In this document: positions 43,762-55,500 of the stretch, piece by piece
Layout: every line of letters starts with the position of its first letter
How positions within the stretch are numbered: the first letter of the stretch is position 1
Assembly: GCF_011046735.1 (NCBI RefSeq)
Contig: NZ_CP049258.1
Span: 7,024,001-7,088,000, forward strand
Length of the DNA stretch: 64,000 bases
From: Nordella sp. HKS 07
GTDB lineage: Bacteria > Pseudomonadota > Alphaproteobacteria > Rhizobiales > Aestuariivirgaceae
Direction of reading: 5' to 3'
The notes under the pieces: model-generated
What the model was told of the DNA's origin: nothing
Databases searched by the model: none
The model's input: the letters and a program-made list of their open reading frames with translations, nothing else
Program-made: the position numbers and the translations under genes

Positions 43762-45417
43762 ATGAATAATCGTGAAAAGCGTGATTTCGAAGCGGGCCTC
43801 AATGCCGAGCTCGATGCTTGGCTCAGAGGCGAGAACACCCGCCGCAGCTTCATCAAGAAATTCGGCTTGATGACCGGCCTGCTGGCCACCTCGGGCGGCA
43901 TTTTGAGCCCCTGGACGGAGAACGCCCTGGCGCAGGCGGCCGTCGATCTTGCCGATCCCTCGACGCCGCTCGGCAAGGCGCAAGCCGCCGCGATGAAGGC
44001 CTCGACAGAAGGCCCGGCCGACGGCTCCGCCTATCGCGCCGTCCAGGCGGCAAAGCAATATAGCGGCGTCACCATCAACATGACCTATGAGACGGGCCTT
44101 CAGGCGCTTGATCCGCGCAACTTCTCCGGGCCCGTCTGGGAACAGCTCACCGGCATTAAGTCGAACGTCGTCGAGCTGACTAATCCGGACCAGTATTCGA
44201 AGGCCGTCGCCGAGCATATTGCCGGCTCCGGCGCTTATGACGTCCTCGATATCTCACCCGCCTGGACGCCGTCGATGGCGGATGGCGGCGTGATCGCGCC
44301 GCTCGATGACTATATCGCGAAATATATGAATCAGGCCGATCTCGACGACGTGCATCCGCTCTACAAGGCGCTGCCTACCTACAAGGGCAAGATCTGGGGC
44401 TTCTTCGATGATGGCGACATGTTCGCTCTCTATTATCGCAAGGACATTTTCGAGGATGCCAAGCTGAAGGAGGCCTATCAGGCCAAGTTCTCGAAAGCGC
44501 TCGAACCTCCCAAGACCTGGGAAGAATATGCGCAGATCGCCCAGTTCATCACCGACAATCTGGCGCCCAATGTCTACGGCGCCGGGCACTTCCGCAAGGC
44601 AGGGAGCCCTGGCAACCAATTCGATTTCCTGCAGCAATTCAGGGCCAATGGCGGCGTGCTGTTCGGTGACGACATGAAGGCCGGACTTAGCTCCGATGCC
44701 GGCATGAAGACGCTGACCAACATGCTGGCGGCGAATGCCGCCTCGATCCCCGGCAATAACGAGCTCGATGCCGTCTCGCTGTGGGCGGCGTTCCTGCAGG
44801 GCAAGGTGGCGATGATCTATTCATGGCCACCGACCGGGCGCATGGCGGCAAATTATTCCCAAAGCGCAAAGGCGATCAACTTTGTCCCGCAGTCCACGAT
44901 TGCCGGCAAAGTGGGTTACGCCGTGGTGCCGGGAAATCCGGAGCATGCGACGGGCTACAACAAGGCGCTTTCGGCCGACTCGCGTAACGCCGACGCTGCC
45001 TATCTCTTCATGCAATGGGTGACATCGCCACCCGTGTCGCTCGCCCGCGTGATGCTGCCCTATGCGTTGCGCGATCCCTACCGCCTGTCGCATTTCAAGT
45101 CGGAGCTCTATGGCGATCTGTTCCCGAGCGCCAAGGAGTATCTGATCAACCTCAACAACTCCGCCAATGTCGGTCTCCTCGACATCATCATGCCGGGCGC
45201 CCAGGATTACTTCCTGAGTCTCGACCGCATGTGCACGTCGGTGTGGGCCGGCACCGATCCCAAGGCGGCGCTCGAAACGGCGGCCGCCGAATGGGACCAG
45301 ACGACGGAGCGCCTGGGTGTCGATCAGCAGAAAGCCTACTATGAGGACTTCAAGAAGCTCCCGGGCTCCTCCGCCGATCACACGGTCGAGAAGATGGGCT
45401 TGGCGGTGAAGCTCTAA
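43762..45417 (+). CDS. Sugar ABC transporter substrate-binding protein (family 1), Tat leader
   Basis: The 551-residue protein has an unusually long N-terminal segment before a twin-arginine leader, NTRRSFIKKFGLMTGLLATSGG, then ALAQ. The mature part is an SBP_bac_1 type: GVTINMTYETGLQALDP, SGAYDVLDISPAWTPSMADGGVIAPLDDY, YKGKIWGFFDDGDMFALYYRKDIF, GHFRKAGSPGNQF, LQGKVAMIYSWPP. GGGAGG stands before the ATG. A hairpin at 45430-45452 follows the stop. Confidence 0.9.
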   Translation: MNNREKRDFEAGLNAELDAWLRGENTRRSFIKKFGLMTGLLATSGGILSPWTENALAQAAVDLADPSTPLGKAQAAAMKASTEGPADGSAYRAVQAAKQYSGVTINMTYETGLQALDPRNFSGPVWEQLTGIKSNVVELTNPDQYSKAVAEHIAGSGAYDVLDISPAWTPSMADGGVIAPLDDYIAKYMNQADLDDVHPLYKALPTYKGKIWGFFDDGDMFALYYRKDIFEDAKLKEAYQAKFSKALEPPKTWEEYAQIAQFITDNLAPNVYGAGHFRKAGSPGNQFDFLQQFRANGGVLFGDDMKAGLSSDAGMKTLTNMLAANAASIPGNNELDAVSLWAAFLQGKVAMIYSWPPTGRMAANYSQSAKAINFVPQSTIAGKVGYAVVPGNPEHATGYNKALSADSRNADAAYLFMQWVTSPPVSLARVMLPYALRDPYRLSHFKSELYGDLFPSAKEYLINLNNSANVGLLDIIMPGAQDYFLSLDRMCTSVWAGTDPKAALETAAAEWDQTTERLGVDQQKAYYEDFKKLPGSSADHTVEKMGLAVKL

Positions 45418-45429
45418 CATGAACTGAGC

Positions 45430-45452
45430 GGAGGATGGATTCACCATCCTCC
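45430..45452 (+). terminator. Hairpin between binding-protein and permease genes
   Basis: GGAGGATGG and CCATCCTCC form a perfect 9-bp stem with a 5-base loop, 13 bases after the stop of the binding-protein gene. The sequence after it (GTTGCGCTTCTT) is only moderately T-rich. Such hairpins often stabilise the binding-protein transcript or partly terminate before the permease genes. Confidence 0.5.
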
Positions 45453-45471
45453 GTTGCGCTTCTTATAATTT

Positions 45472-45661
45472 CCCCTTCTCCCGCTTGCGGGAGAAGGTGG
45501 CGCTAAGCGCCGGATGAGGGTGTTCTGAATGCAAATGAATGACCTCGCAGTTCTCAATGCGCTGTTGCGGCGAGCCCGATGTAACGCGTTCGCCTCCGAT
45601 CCGAATGCACGAACACCCTCATCCGCCCTTCGGGCACCTTCTCCCGCAAGCGGGAGAAGGG
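45472..45661. repeat. REP-like inverted repeat pair (CTTCTCCCGC-TTGCGGGAGAAGG and CACCCTCATCC family)
   Basis: CCTTCTCCCGCTTGCGGGAGAAGG with ATGAGGGTGTTC on one side and GAACACCCTCATCC with CTTCTCCCGCAAGCGGGAGAAGG on the other form two mirrored hairpins around an 80-base centre. The centre reads toward no gene that I can support. A relative is at 22527-22660. Confidence 0.75.
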
Positions 45662-45692
45662 AAACCCCGTCAAGCTTTTGTATGGCGACGAG

Positions 45693-46604
45693 ATGACCGC
45701 CGTACCGACCAATCGCTTCGATGCGCTGTCGGAATGGAGCGACCGCCATTTCAAATGGCTGCTGGTCGCGCCGGCCGTTCTCCTCATCCTGGCGCTCTCG
45801 GTCTATCCCCTGCTCTTCTCCGTCTGGGTGCTGTTCGTCAATTACGACTTTACCGTGCCGGGCCACGCCTTCGTGGGCTTTCGCAATTTCACCCGCGTGC
45901 TCGCCGACCCGGTCGCACGCTGGTCGCTCTGGGTGACGGTGCTGCTGTCCACCATCAATGTCACCTTAGAATTCCTGCTCGGCCTCGCTTTGGCGCTGGC
46001 CATGGTCAGGAACTTCCGCGGCCGCGGCCTGATCATGTCGATCCTGATCATTCCGCTGTTCATCAGCCCGGTCATCGTCGGCCAGGCGTGGGCGCTTCTG
46101 CTGCAGCGCCCCTTTGGCCCCACCAACTACGTCTTGAGCCAGATACTGGGTTATGAGGTGACGATTGGCTGGCTCACCCAGGCACCATGGAATTTCATCG
46201 CCCTTGTCCTTGCCGACGTCTGGCAATGGACGCCGTTCATGTTCGTGATCCTGCTTGCCGGCCTGACCGCCATTCCGCCCAATCTCTATGAGGCGGCCGA
46301 GCTCGATGGCGTCGATGGCTGGCGGGCCTTCTGGTGGATTACCCTGCCGCAGCTCGCGCCCATGATCCTGCTCGCCATCACCTTCCGCATTCTCGATGCG
46401 GTGCGCCTGTTCGACACGATCTTCGTGATGACGGGGGGCGGTCCCGGCACCAATACCTATTCGAGCTCCTTCTATCTCTACACGCTGGGCTTCACCCAGT
46501 TCCATTTGTCGGAGGCGACCGCTGGCGCCTGGATCTTCCTGCTTCTCACGGCCATCCTGATCACCTTCCTGGTGCGCCGTCTGCTCAGGGCGGAACCGAC
46601 ATGA
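45693..46604 (+). CDS. Sugar ABC transporter permease (MalF-like)
   Basis: The 303-residue protein has six transmembrane segments, FKWLLVAPAVLLILALSVYPLLFS being the first, and the EAA loop IPPNLYEAAELDGVDGWRAFWWITLPQL. VMTGGGPGTNTYSSSFYLYTLGF is typical of CUT1 permeases. The start at ATG 45693 is a choice; TTG 45678 is possible. ATGA at its end overlaps the following permease gene. Confidence 0.92.
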   Translation: MTAVPTNRFDALSEWSDRHFKWLLVAPAVLLILALSVYPLLFSVWVLFVNYDFTVPGHAFVGFRNFTRVLADPVARWSLWVTVLLSTINVTLEFLLGLALALAMVRNFRGRGLIMSILIIPLFISPVIVGQAWALLLQRPFGPTNYVLSQILGYEVTIGWLTQAPWNFIALVLADVWQWTPFMFVILLAGLTAIPPNLYEAAELDGVDGWRAFWWITLPQLAPMILLAITFRILDAVRLFDTIFVMTGGGPGTNTYSSSFYLYTLGFTQFHLSEATAGAWIFLLLTAILITFLVRRLLRAEPT

Positions 46605-47431
46605 CCCGCGCCATGTTCACCCGCGCCAATATCGTGCGCACGCTTTTTCTCGGCCTGTTCCTGCTCTTCACCTTCGTGCCGCTCTATTGGATGTTCATCA
46701 CCTCGATCAAGCCGAGCGATGACTACCTCGCGGTGCCGCCGGTCTGGTTCCCGACCAAGCCGACGCTGCTGCATTACACGGCCGCCCTCTTCGCCTATCG
46801 CGGCCTCGACGGCCTCATCAACAGCGTCGTCATCGCGTTCGCCGCGACCTTGCTCTCGACCGTGTTCGGCACTCTGATGGCCTACAGTCTCGCCCGCTTC
46901 AATACCGGCGGCCAGCATCTCTCCTTCTGGGTCCTCTCCCAGCGCTTCCTGCCTCCCATCGCCACGGTGCTGCCGATATTCCTGATCTACCGCTTCGTGG
47001 GGCTGCACGACACGCATTTCGGCCTGATCATCGCCTACACCGTTTTCACCTTGCCGGTGACGGTGTGGATGATGTTCGCCTATTTCCGCCAGATGCCGAG
47101 GTCGCTCGAGGAGGCAGCATTGGTGGATGGCTGCACGCGCTGGCAGGCGTTGCGGCGCGTTGCCATTCCCTTGGCCGCTCCCGGCATCGTCGCCGCCGCG
47201 GTCTTCGCCTTTATCGCCTGCTGGACGGAATTCTTCTTCGCCCTGATCCTGACCAGCCGCACCGCTTTCACGCTGCCGACGGTCTTCCGGGCCTTTCTCG
47301 GCTTCCAGGGCGCCCAGTATGGCGAGGCGAGCGCGCTCGCCATGGTGTCGCTGGTGCCCTCCATCATCCTCGGCATTCTCGTTCAGCGCCATCTGGTGCG
47401 CGGCCTGACGCTGGGCGCCGTGCGCGGCTAG
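46601..47431 (+). CDS. Sugar ABC transporter permease (MalG-like)
   Basis: The 276-residue inner-membrane protein opens [23 protein letters not shown] and includes [27 protein letters not shown], the EAA loop [31 protein letters not shown], and a CUT1-type C-terminus [14 protein letters not shown]. It overlaps the preceding stop by 4 bases. It acts with the MalF-like subunit and the ATPase encoded 11 bases downstream. Confidence 0.92.
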   Translation: MTRAMFTRANIVRTLFLGLFLLFTFVPLYWMFITSIKPSDDYLAVPPVWFPTKPTLLHYTAALFAYRGLDGLINSVVIAFAATLLSTVFGTLMAYSLARFNTGGQHLSFWVLSQRFLPPIATVLPIFLIYRFVGLHDTHFGLIIAYTVFTLPVTVWMMFAYFRQMPRSLEEAALVDGCTRWQALRRVAIPLAAPGIVAAAVFAFIACWTEFFFALILTSRTAFTLPTVFRAFLGFQGAQYGEASALAMVSLVPSIILGILVQRHLVRGLTLGAVRG

Positions 47432-47442
47432 AAGGAAAAGAT

Positions 47443-48531
47443 ATGGCTCACGTCACTATCAAGGGACTGCACAAGCGCTTCGGAGCCGTGCATGTCGTGA
47501 AGGGCATCGACCTCGCCGTCGCCGATGGCGAATTCGCTGTCCTGGTCGGTCCCTCGGGCTGTGGCAAGTCGACCCTTCTGCGCACCATTGCCGGGCTCGA
47601 ACAGGCAAGCGAAGGCACGATCGAGATCGGCGGCAAGGTTGTGAACGACACGCGTCCGCGCGACCGCGATGTGGCCATGGTCTTCCAGGACTACGCCCTC
47701 TATCCGCATATGACGGTGGCGCAGAATATCGGCTTCGGCCTCAAGGCCCGCAATTTCCCCAAACCCGAGATCGAAACCAGGGTCAAACGCGCCGCCAGGA
47801 TGCTGAACATCGATCAATTTCTCGAACGCCTGCCGCGCCAGCTGTCGGGCGGTCAGCGCCAGCGTGTCGCCATCGGCCGCGCCATCGTGCGCAACCCGCA
47901 GATCTTCCTGTTCGACGAGCCGCTCTCCAATCTCGACGCGCAACTGCGCGATGAGATGCGCAGCGAGATCAAGCGCCTGCATCAGGAGCTCGGCGCCACC
48001 ATGATCTATGTGACGCATGACCAGATCGAGGCGATGACCCTCGCCGACCGGATCGTGCTCATGAATGCTGGCCAGATCGAGCAGTCGGGAACGCCGCTCG
48101 AGCTCTACGAAAGGCCGAGGACGCGTTTCGTCGCGGGTTTTCTGGGCTCGCCCAAGATCAATTTCATCAATGCGAGGCTCGATAAGTCAGGGCTGGTCTT
48201 CGCCGACGGCCAGATTCTGCGCCTGCCGGCTGAGGAAAACTGGCGTTACGCTTCCCACATCGGCAAAGCGGTCGTCTTCGCCATAAGGCCGCAGCACATA
48301 GATCGCGCGCCCAATGCCAAGGCGACGCATCTCAAGAGCGCCATCGATATCGTGCAGCCGACCGGTGCCCGCACTTATGCGACTTTCCGGGTCGCCAGGG
48401 AACCGGTCATGGCCGAGCTCGATGCCCATGATGCCGGCAAGCCCGGCGATCAGATTGCCGTTGCATTCGACCTGACCCATTTCATGCTGATCGATCCGGA
48501 GAGCGGCAACGTATTGGGGGAACCGTCATGA
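47443..48531 (+). CDS. Sugar ABC transporter ATP-binding protein (UgpC/MsmK type)
   Basis: The 362-residue protein shows Walker [20 protein letters not shown]-loop [13 protein letters not shown], signature [16 protein letters not shown], Walker [16 protein letters not shown]-loop [11 protein letters not shown], and a regulatory C-terminal domain ([11 protein letters not shown]). It powers the importer of 43762-47431. The ATG of the next gene overlaps its stop (ATGA), so the 651-residue protein belongs to the same operon. Confidence 0.94.
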   Translation: MAHVTIKGLHKRFGAVHVVKGIDLAVADGEFAVLVGPSGCGKSTLLRTIAGLEQASEGTIEIGGKVVNDTRPRDRDVAMVFQDYALYPHMTVAQNIGFGLKARNFPKPEIETRVKRAARMLNIDQFLERLPRQLSGGQRQRVAIGRAIVRNPQIFLFDEPLSNLDAQLRDEMRSEIKRLHQELGATMIYVTHDQIEAMTLADRIVLMNAGQIEQSGTPLELYERPRTRFVAGFLGSPKINFINARLDKSGLVFADGQILRLPAEENWRYASHIGKAVVFAIRPQHIDRAPNAKATHLKSAIDIVQPTGARTYATFRVAREPVMAELDAHDAGKPGDQIAVAFDLTHFMLIDPESGNVLGEPS

Positions 48532-50483
48532 AGGGAACGCTGGCCTCGCGCGCGGTACGCCTGTTCGGCACCGATGAACCGGTAGAACCGCCCCGCATCC
48601 TGCGGGCCGGCGCGCTCAGCGCCGAATTCGAGACGGGCAATCTGCGTTACATACGCTATGGCGGCATCGAGATGATCCGCGCGATCTCCTTTATCGTCAG
48701 AGACAAGAATTGGGCCACCTACACACCCGTCCTCTCCAATCTGCTCATAGAGGAGGACGACGACAGCTTCGCAATCAGCTACGACGCTGAGACAAAGGAC
48801 AATGAGCAGTCCTTCCGTTACTCGGCCAGGATCACAGGCGCAGCCGACGGCACTGTCGAATTCTCGGCTGCGGGCGAAGCGGTGACGGATTTCATCACCA
48901 ACCGCACCGGCTTCGTGGTGCTGCATCCGATCGCCGGTGTCGCCGGCCGGCCGGCGCGGGTCGAGACGGCGGACGGCGGGACGATCGACACGGAGTTCCC
49001 CGATCTCATTTCGCCTGCCCAGCCGATCTTGAACATGCGCGCGATTGCCCATGAATTCGCGCCGGGCGCGCGTGTCGTCTGCCGCATGGAGGGCGACGTC
49101 TATGAGATGGAGGACCAGCGCAACTGGATGGACGCGTCCTACAAGACCTATGTCCGCCCTCTGGCCAAGCCCTGGCCCTATACGCTGAAGGCGGGCGAGA
49201 AACTGGCCCAGAAAGTATCGCTGCGCATCGAGGGAAAGCCGCCGGCGAAGAGCAGCAAGGCAAAGCCGGTCACGATACGGGTGGGCAAGAAGATAGGCGC
49301 TGTTCCGGCCTTAGGTGTAGGCCTCGCGCCGGAAGATGCGGCATCGGCCTTACGATCGGCAGCGCTCCTGGGCAAGATCAGGCCCGCCTATGTCATTTGT
49401 TACTATGACACGCGGCTTGGCCACAACCAGAATTCTCTCAATGCGATGACGAAGGTCGCCCGGGCGCTGAAAGCCGAAGTTTGGCTCGAGGCCGTCGTCA
49501 CCCGGGTCGAGGGCTTCGAGGAGGAGATCGCCGGCCTCGCCAAACAGGTGGCGAAGTCCCAATCGCCCTTCAAGGCTGTGCTGCTGTCGCCCGCCTCCGA
49601 CATGAAAAGCACGCAACCGACCGGCCCCTGGCCGCCCTGCCCGCCTCTGGCCGATATCTACAAGCTGGCGCGGCAGCTCTTTCCGGGCGCGCGTATCGGT
49701 GGCGGCATGATGAGCTATTTCACCGAGCTCAACCGCAAGCGTCCGCCCGCCGCGGATGCCGACTTCATCACCTTCACCAACTCGGCCCTTGTCCATGCGA
49801 GCGACGACCGCTCGGTGACCGAAGGCCTCGAGGCACTGCCATCAATGGCCAAGAGCGTGCGTGCCTTCGTCGGCGGCATGCCCTTCGCCGTTGGCCCCAG
49901 CGCCATCGGCATGCGCTTCAATCCTTATGGCGCCGCCCCGCAGGCCAATCCGCGGGACCGGCGCCAGGCGATGAACCGGAACGATCCCCGCCAGCGCGGC
50001 CTGCTCGGCGCAGCGTGGGCCTTCGCCTATTTCGCCCATTTCGCCCGCAATGGGGCGGAAGCGATCGCGCTCGGCGGCCTGACCGGCCCGTTTGGCGTTC
50101 TGTACAGCAAAAGCGCCTGGCCGCAGGCGTGGTTCGACGGCAACAAGGGTCTGTATCCGGTTTTTCACATCCTGCGCGGGCTGGCACGGCTCGAAGATGC
50201 TGACCTGCTCGACACGAGCATCAGCCGGCCGCGGGATGTCCAGGCACTGGCGACGAGACGCGCCGACGGCAAGGTCGAATTGTGGTTGGCTAATCTCACC
50301 GGCGACGCCATTACCGTCGATATCGGGCGCCGATTCGTCACTGGCCGGATGACGATCCTGGATGAAGACCATTTCATCGAGGCTACCGAGAGAGCCGAGT
50401 ATCTCGACAAGGGGGGCATGAAGGTGAAATCGCCACGGTTTGCACTCGCCCCATACGCGAGCGCCCGTATCCTTTCCGCCTGA
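48528..50483 (+). CDS. Conserved 651-residue protein, possibly D-apionate lactonase-like
   Basis: The protein starts [28 protein letters not shown]. It contains [29 protein letters not shown], a central [22 protein letters not shown], and a C-terminal [18 protein letters not shown]. From memory these resemble the family annotated as D-apionate lactonase in Hyphomicrobiales; I could not check this. There is no signal peptide and no membrane helix. The architecture (beta-rich N-terminus, TIM-barrel-like centre) also suits a glycoside hydrolase-like protein. It is translationally coupled to the ABC ATPase, so it probably acts on the imported substrate. Confidence 0.6.
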   Translation: MKGTLASRAVRLFGTDEPVEPPRILRAGALSAEFETGNLRYIRYGGIEMIRAISFIVRDKNWATYTPVLSNLLIEEDDDSFAISYDAETKDNEQSFRYSARITGAADGTVEFSAAGEAVTDFITNRTGFVVLHPIAGVAGRPARVETADGGTIDTEFPDLISPAQPILNMRAIAHEFAPGARVVCRMEGDVYEMEDQRNWMDASYKTYVRPLAKPWPYTLKAGEKLAQKVSLRIEGKPPAKSSKAKPVTIRVGKKIGAVPALGVGLAPEDAASALRSAALLGKIRPAYVICYYDTRLGHNQNSLNAMTKVARALKAEVWLEAVVTRVEGFEEEIAGLAKQVAKSQSPFKAVLLSPASDMKSTQPTGPWPPCPPLADIYKLARQLFPGARIGGGMMSYFTELNRKRPPAADADFITFTNSALVHASDDRSVTEGLEALPSMAKSVRAFVGGMPFAVGPSAIGMRFNPYGAAPQANPRDRRQAMNRNDPRQRGLLGAAWAFAYFAHFARNGAEAIALGGLTGPFGVLYSKSAWPQAWFDGNKGLYPVFHILRGLARLEDADLLDTSISRPRDVQALATRRADGKVELWLANLTGDAITVDIGRRFVTGRMTILDEDHFIEATERAEYLDKGGMKVKSPRFALAPYASARILSA

Positions 50484-50838
50484 CCTTTCGTCTCGACGGC
50501 TCCCCTTCGCCCGACTTTTCACAAGTATAATTTTATGTAAGGAAACCTGACTATCGAATCGATTTTTAACTTTTATTGAGTAACAATTCGCGCCGCCTCG
50601 GCGTAGCCTGTGGGCGGAATGGCTCGTAAGCGTACATGTGCTTCGTGTGTTTGTTTTGCCGTTGATCTGGTAACGGCTCCTTCGAGTAGTCCACTCGACC
50701 GAACCAAAGCTCCGTTAAAAACAGACGTCTTCACAAACGCGGCGGCTTGCCCCCAAGCGGCGGCACAGATGCTTCAACTCCCCATTCGACAATTATTGAC
50801 TGCTTCAAATTTGCATGATCTCGCAGAGGCGCGTTCCC
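50484..50838. other. 355-base gap before the polysaccharide region, no gene seen
   Basis: The DNA is locally AT-rich (50520-50590), unlike the rest of the window, and probably holds the promoter of the following gene cluster. I could not fix a -35/-10 pair. A frame at 50610-51119 is open but overlaps the UXS gene in another frame and has no homology that I recognise. Confidence 0.4.
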
Positions 50839-51954
50839 ATGCTCGACCGCACGCAAAACCCGGAAAACTCCTGGATGACGGAGAACCGGAACTCTTCCCG
50901 ACCGCACAATATTCTGGTGCTCGGTGGCGCCGGCTTTGTGGGTTCGCATCTTTGCGAAAGGCTGCTGGCGGACGGCCACATCGTAGATTGCGTCGACAAC
51001 ATGTCCACCGGCTCTCTCGCCAATGTGGCGCATTTGATGCACACGAACCGCTTCACGCTGACGCAGTACGACGTCGTCAGGCCGATGAAATTCGTGGCCA
51101 AATTCGACCAGATTTATAACCTCGCCTGTCCGGCATCGCCGCCGGCCTACCAGGCGGACCCCATCCATACGCTCAAGACGAGCGTCTTGGGCGCCATCAA
51201 CATTCTCGATCTCGCCCGCGAGCACGATGCGACAGTCTTCCAGGCCTCGACCTCCGAGATCTATGGCGACCCGCTTCACCATCCGCAGAACGAAGTTGAT
51301 TGGGGCAATGTCAATCCCATCGGTCCACGCGCCTGCTATGACGAAGGCAAGCGCTGCGCCGAGACCCTCTTCTTCGACTATCACCATGTTCACGGCGTGA
51401 AAATTCACGTCGCCCGTATCTTCAACACCTATGGACCGCGCATGGCGGTCAACGACGGACGAGTCGTATCGAACTTCATCGTCAGCGCGCTGCTAGAGAA
51501 GCCGATCACCCTCTACGGGACCGGCGCACAGACCCGGTCCTTCTGCTATGTCGACGACCTCGTCGATGGCATCATCCGCCTGATGAACGCGCCCGATACC
51601 GTGACAGGCCCGATCAATCTCGGCAATCCGGAGGAACTTGCTGTTCGGGAGTTCGCCGAGCTCATCCTCCGTCTCACCAACTCGAAGTCATCGATCGTCT
51701 ATCGGCCGTTGCCGACCGACGATCCGCGGCAGCGCCGTCCCGACATCACCCTCGCGGCCGACCTCCTGGGCTGGCATCCCACCATTTCGGTCGAGGCCGG
51801 CGTGCTGCGCACCATTTCCCACTTCGACTCACTTCTGAGGCGGCCGGTTCCGGCGGAAGCCTACGCAACGGCCGCGCTCGCCCTACGCATGCCGTATCTC
51901 AGCACGATCCTTGCCGCGAGCATGAAGACCAATGCGAGCGAGGCGCTGACGTGA
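50839..51954 (+). CDS. UDP-glucuronate decarboxylase (UDP-xylose synthase type)
   Basis: The protein (371 residues) is an extended SDR: NAD-binding [52 protein letters not shown], the catalytic S in [11 protein letters not shown] and Y/K in [13 protein letters not shown], then [11 protein letters not shown] and [14 protein letters not shown]. This pattern belongs to UDP-xylose synthase, which makes UDP-xylose from UDP-glucuronate. The ATG at 50839 follows AGAGG; ATG 50815 is also possible. It supplies a sugar nucleotide to the glycosyltransferases downstream. Confidence 0.88.
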   Translation: MLDRTQNPENSWMTENRNSSRPHNILVLGGAGFVGSHLCERLLADGHIVDCVDNMSTGSLANVAHLMHTNRFTLTQYDVVRPMKFVAKFDQIYNLACPASPPAYQADPIHTLKTSVLGAINILDLAREHDATVFQASTSEIYGDPLHHPQNEVDWGNVNPIGPRACYDEGKRCAETLFFDYHHVHGVKIHVARIFNTYGPRMAVNDGRVVSNFIVSALLEKPITLYGTGAQTRSFCYVDDLVDGIIRLMNAPDTVTGPINLGNPEELAVREFAELILRLTNSKSSIVYRPLPTDDPRQRRPDITLAADLLGWHPTISVEAGVLRTISHFDSLLRRPVPAEAYATAALALRMPYLSTILAASMKTNASEALT

Positions 51955-52045
51955 GATTTAAAAGGGAGAAACGCCAATGCAATTCAATTGAGCTCAGAAC
52001 AGACTGTTTCCCTCGTCTAGTATCCATAATGGCATGGAGTGAAAA

Positions 52046-52345
52046 ATGACGGCGATCAAACGTTTACTGGCAACTTTGAGCGTCTTTGCCTTCGGAGGAC
52101 TTGTACAGGGTCTTCCAGCAGAAGCAAAGGTGACGACGGCGGAGATTGAGAACGCCTGTGATAATGCGCTCGCTGCGAACAGCATTGAGGCGCTTGAGAG
52201 TTTCCTTCACAAGTACCCGGCCACGAAATATCGCAGTGATACGCCGTGCTACGCGTTGGCGCTGGGCGCGCTCGAGCAGTTCGGCGCAAATCAGAATGCC
52301 GACCCCATTCCGCGCAACAACGACGACAACAGGTATGGCGGCTGA
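52046..52345 (+). CDS. Small exported protein with a two-cysteine domain shared with the repeat protein at 59762
   Basis: The 99-residue protein has a Sec signal (MTAIKRLLATLSVFAFGGLV, then AEAK) and a mature domain TTAEIENACDNALAANSIEALESFLHKYP, YRSDTPCYALALG. The same pattern (AxIExACDxALxANxxEAxExFL..P...YR...CYA) occurs in the N-terminus of the protein at 59762-61627. Two cysteines, 45 residues apart, may pair. The polar Asn/Asp-rich tail ends DNRYGG. The function is unknown. Confidence 0.75.
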   Translation: MTAIKRLLATLSVFAFGGLVQGLPAEAKVTTAEIENACDNALAANSIEALESFLHKYPATKYRSDTPCYALALGALEQFGANQNADPIPRNNDDNRYGG

Positions 52346-52524
52346 TCGAATTCAGTCCTGACCGTAGCATCCTTCGGCTCGCCCGCTTTCCGAACGGTTA
52401 TAATGCCGTTCATCTGAATCGGGTGAGCCGAGAAGGCAAACTCCTGGGTTCATTGGCCTCTTTCAGGCGCAGCCGATTTTTACCAGCTACTCAAACTTGA
52501 GACCGAACAGCAGGCCATAGGACC

Positions 52525-55500
52525 ATGCTAAAACGCGTTACGCCCAATATCGGGAAGTCTGGCTCCAGCAGAGTATGCGTCGTGACGGATAGCGTCGATC
52601 CGTTCGATCATATACTGCGCGAGCCATGCTCTTCCATGATTGGCCTGGCCCAGAGGCTCTCGGCATCCGGCCTCGACGTGACCTTGTATCTGACGGCGTC
52701 GGGCGATAGTCCCGAAGATCTGACCCGGCTCACGCACCACTTTGCCGAGATGCACGACATAAAGGTCGAGAGGTACGAGCCTGCGCGTGACAATATTCAT
52801 CGCTATGAAGGCATGGAATCTCGCTCTCTCGGCATATACGACTATTTCAAGCGCAGCGATTTCGACGTCGTCTACTTCCCGTTGGAAGGCGGCCTGGCTT
52901 ATTATTCCCTGCTCGCAAAGGAAACCGGCCTTTCGACCCTGCGATCGCAGCTGGTCGTCATCGCCCATTCCCCTCTCGAATGGGCGTCACAGGCCGACCG
53001 TTTCTTCTTCCGCCGCGTTGACGAGGCGAAAGCCGCCTTCATGGAGAAATACTGCGCCGGCCAGGCCGACAGCCTCATCTGCACCAATGCGGCTCTGCTC
53101 GACTGGTTCAAGGATCACGGCTGGAATCTGACCAAGGCCACGACGGTCCTGCCCGCCTTGGCGCCGCAGGAATGGCGACCCGACAACCCGTCCGCCAATG
53201 CCGCCGTCTTGGGAAAGCGTGAGCTCGTGCTGATCGCCGGTAGCCGCTACCGCGACGGAGTCACTCTCTTTTGTGATGCGCTGGACGAGCTCGCCAAGAG
53301 TGAAGCGGCCGACCTCGACGTGACAATCGTCGGCGGCTTCGGCAAGATTCTCGGCGAGCATTCGGGCGGCCTTTTCGTTCGCCGGGCGCGGCACTGGCCG
53401 TTCCGGCTGCACATGAAGCCGAGAACGACGCTCCTCGAGGGAATCCGGCAGACCGCTGTAACGGGCGGCGTCGCCATCATTCCGAGCCTTGCATCGGCGA
53501 CCGGTTTCTTTGTCAGCGAGTGCCTCCATCTCGGTGCTCGCTTCGTGGCCACATCCGTCGGCGGCAATCTCGGCCAGTTGCGGTCCGACCAGGAGAAAGC
53601 GCTGCTCGCACCGCCGAACGCCAAGGAGTTGGCCGCCCGCATCAAACATGTCCTCGCCAGTACGGATCGCCTCACCACGCGTATCGATGAGCATGAAAAA
53701 GTGTCGCTCTGGCTGATCCATCACGAGAAATGTACCAAGCAACTCGCGACGGCCGGGCGCAAGCCCGTCCGTCACAAGGCGCCGCTCGTCTCCGTCATCA
53801 TCGCGCATCATGACCGGCCGCAATATCTGATGCAGCTCGTTGCTTCCCTCGAGGAGCAGGATTACCGGAACTTCGAAGTCATCCTCGTCGATGACGGAAG
53901 CAAGCTTCCCGAGTCGCATGCCACCCTCGATCGTCTCGAAGAACCGTTCGTCAAAAAGGATTGGAAGATCATCCGCGGTGAAAACCGCTATGTCGGAGCG
54001 GCCCGCAACCGCGGCGTCAAGGAATCGCGCGGTGGATACATCATCTTCATCGATGATGACAACGCCCTCTTCCCGCATGCCATATCCACTTTCGTCCACG
54101 CGATCGAGCACTCCCGATCGGACGTATGCACGGCACTGGCCAAGACATTCTACGACGTTCATGTGCCGAGCGCGCCCGACGACGCCTACGTGTCCTATGT
54201 CCCGCTCGGCGGCTCCCTCGACATGGGTTTCCTCACCAATTGTTTCGGCGACACGATCTCCATCTACCGGCGAAGCATCTTCGACACGATCGGCTATCAG
54301 TTCGAGAAATTCGGATACATGGTTGAGGATCATGAATTCTTCGTCCGCATCCTTCTCGCCGGACTGAAGATGCGGCTGATCCCGGAGTGCCTCTTCTGGT
54401 ACCGGGTGAGCACGCGTGGCAGATACAGGTCATCGCACTATTACGACAATCAGATCCCCATCATCGACGCCTATCGCCGCCACGGCTACAAGGGGCTCGA
54501 TCATCTTTACAATCTGTTCCTGGGCCAGAATATAGGCCAGTGGCAGGCCGAGAGCTTCCGTTCCAACCTCTATTACTCCCCTTCCGACCACGACTATCTG
54601 AGGCTCTGCGACCTCGAGCCGAACAGCCAGGAAGCGCTGCAGCTGCTTGCCGAGATTGCGGCAAGTGAAGCCCGGCCCGAGACCGCCATCGGCCTTCTGG
54701 CCGCCGGCCGCTTTGCCGGTTTCGCCGATCTGACGAAGCAGGCGCTTATCGCGGATCAGCACGCGAATGGCCTGCTCGAGCTCAGCCCGACTTTGATGAC
54801 GACGCGGGTTGTCAAGGAATGCGACCTGAAGTTGGCGCTCGTCACGAGCTCACCGCCCGTATCGCAACGACCGGTTTCCGCCATCGAGAAAGACGGTACC
54901 CTGGTTCTCGAAGCAAAGGGAGAGTCTGTCTGTCTTGCGGTGCTTCCTGCCCTATGTCCGACATCCACTGTGTCGGCCGTGACCAACATAACGTTCCTGG
55001 AGGGCAACGCCGCGGCAGCGGAGTTCATGCTCATGTTGTGCCCGATGCATGATGACCCTGTCATTTCCGTTCTGGCGGCGGGCCGGGATCCGAATGAAGG
55101 CTCCAGCGGCTGGACGGCCGTGCCCCGCTCGCAGGCACCACTTGCGATTGAGGCGAAGCTCGCTGCGCCGAGCCAGCGCCCCATGAATCTAGTTCTCGCC
55201 GTCCGTGCCGCCGGCGGGCAAAGCCGAACGGTGCTCACCAGCTTCACGAAGACGGCGGTCCGGATCTCGGCGCAGGATCAAGTGATGAGGCGCCCGCCAA
55301 ACCGCGCCGCGTCACAGAGTCAGCGTGCCAGGGCCTGGACGGATGCGCAGCGCCGGAGCGCCAGGCTTGCCACCGCCTATCCTTCGACCCTTCCATTGCT
55401 CCTCCTGCCCAACGAGGTTGACGAGGGAATCTTCCTGCGTCCGTCGGAAGCTGGCCCTGTGGTCGCCACGCTCGAACGAGCCTTTCCGGCATTCGGCCGC

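Noticed and set aside
50610-51119. 169-codon frame before and inside the UXS gene
   Set aside because: Its second half is a shifted reading of the well-supported UXS gene.
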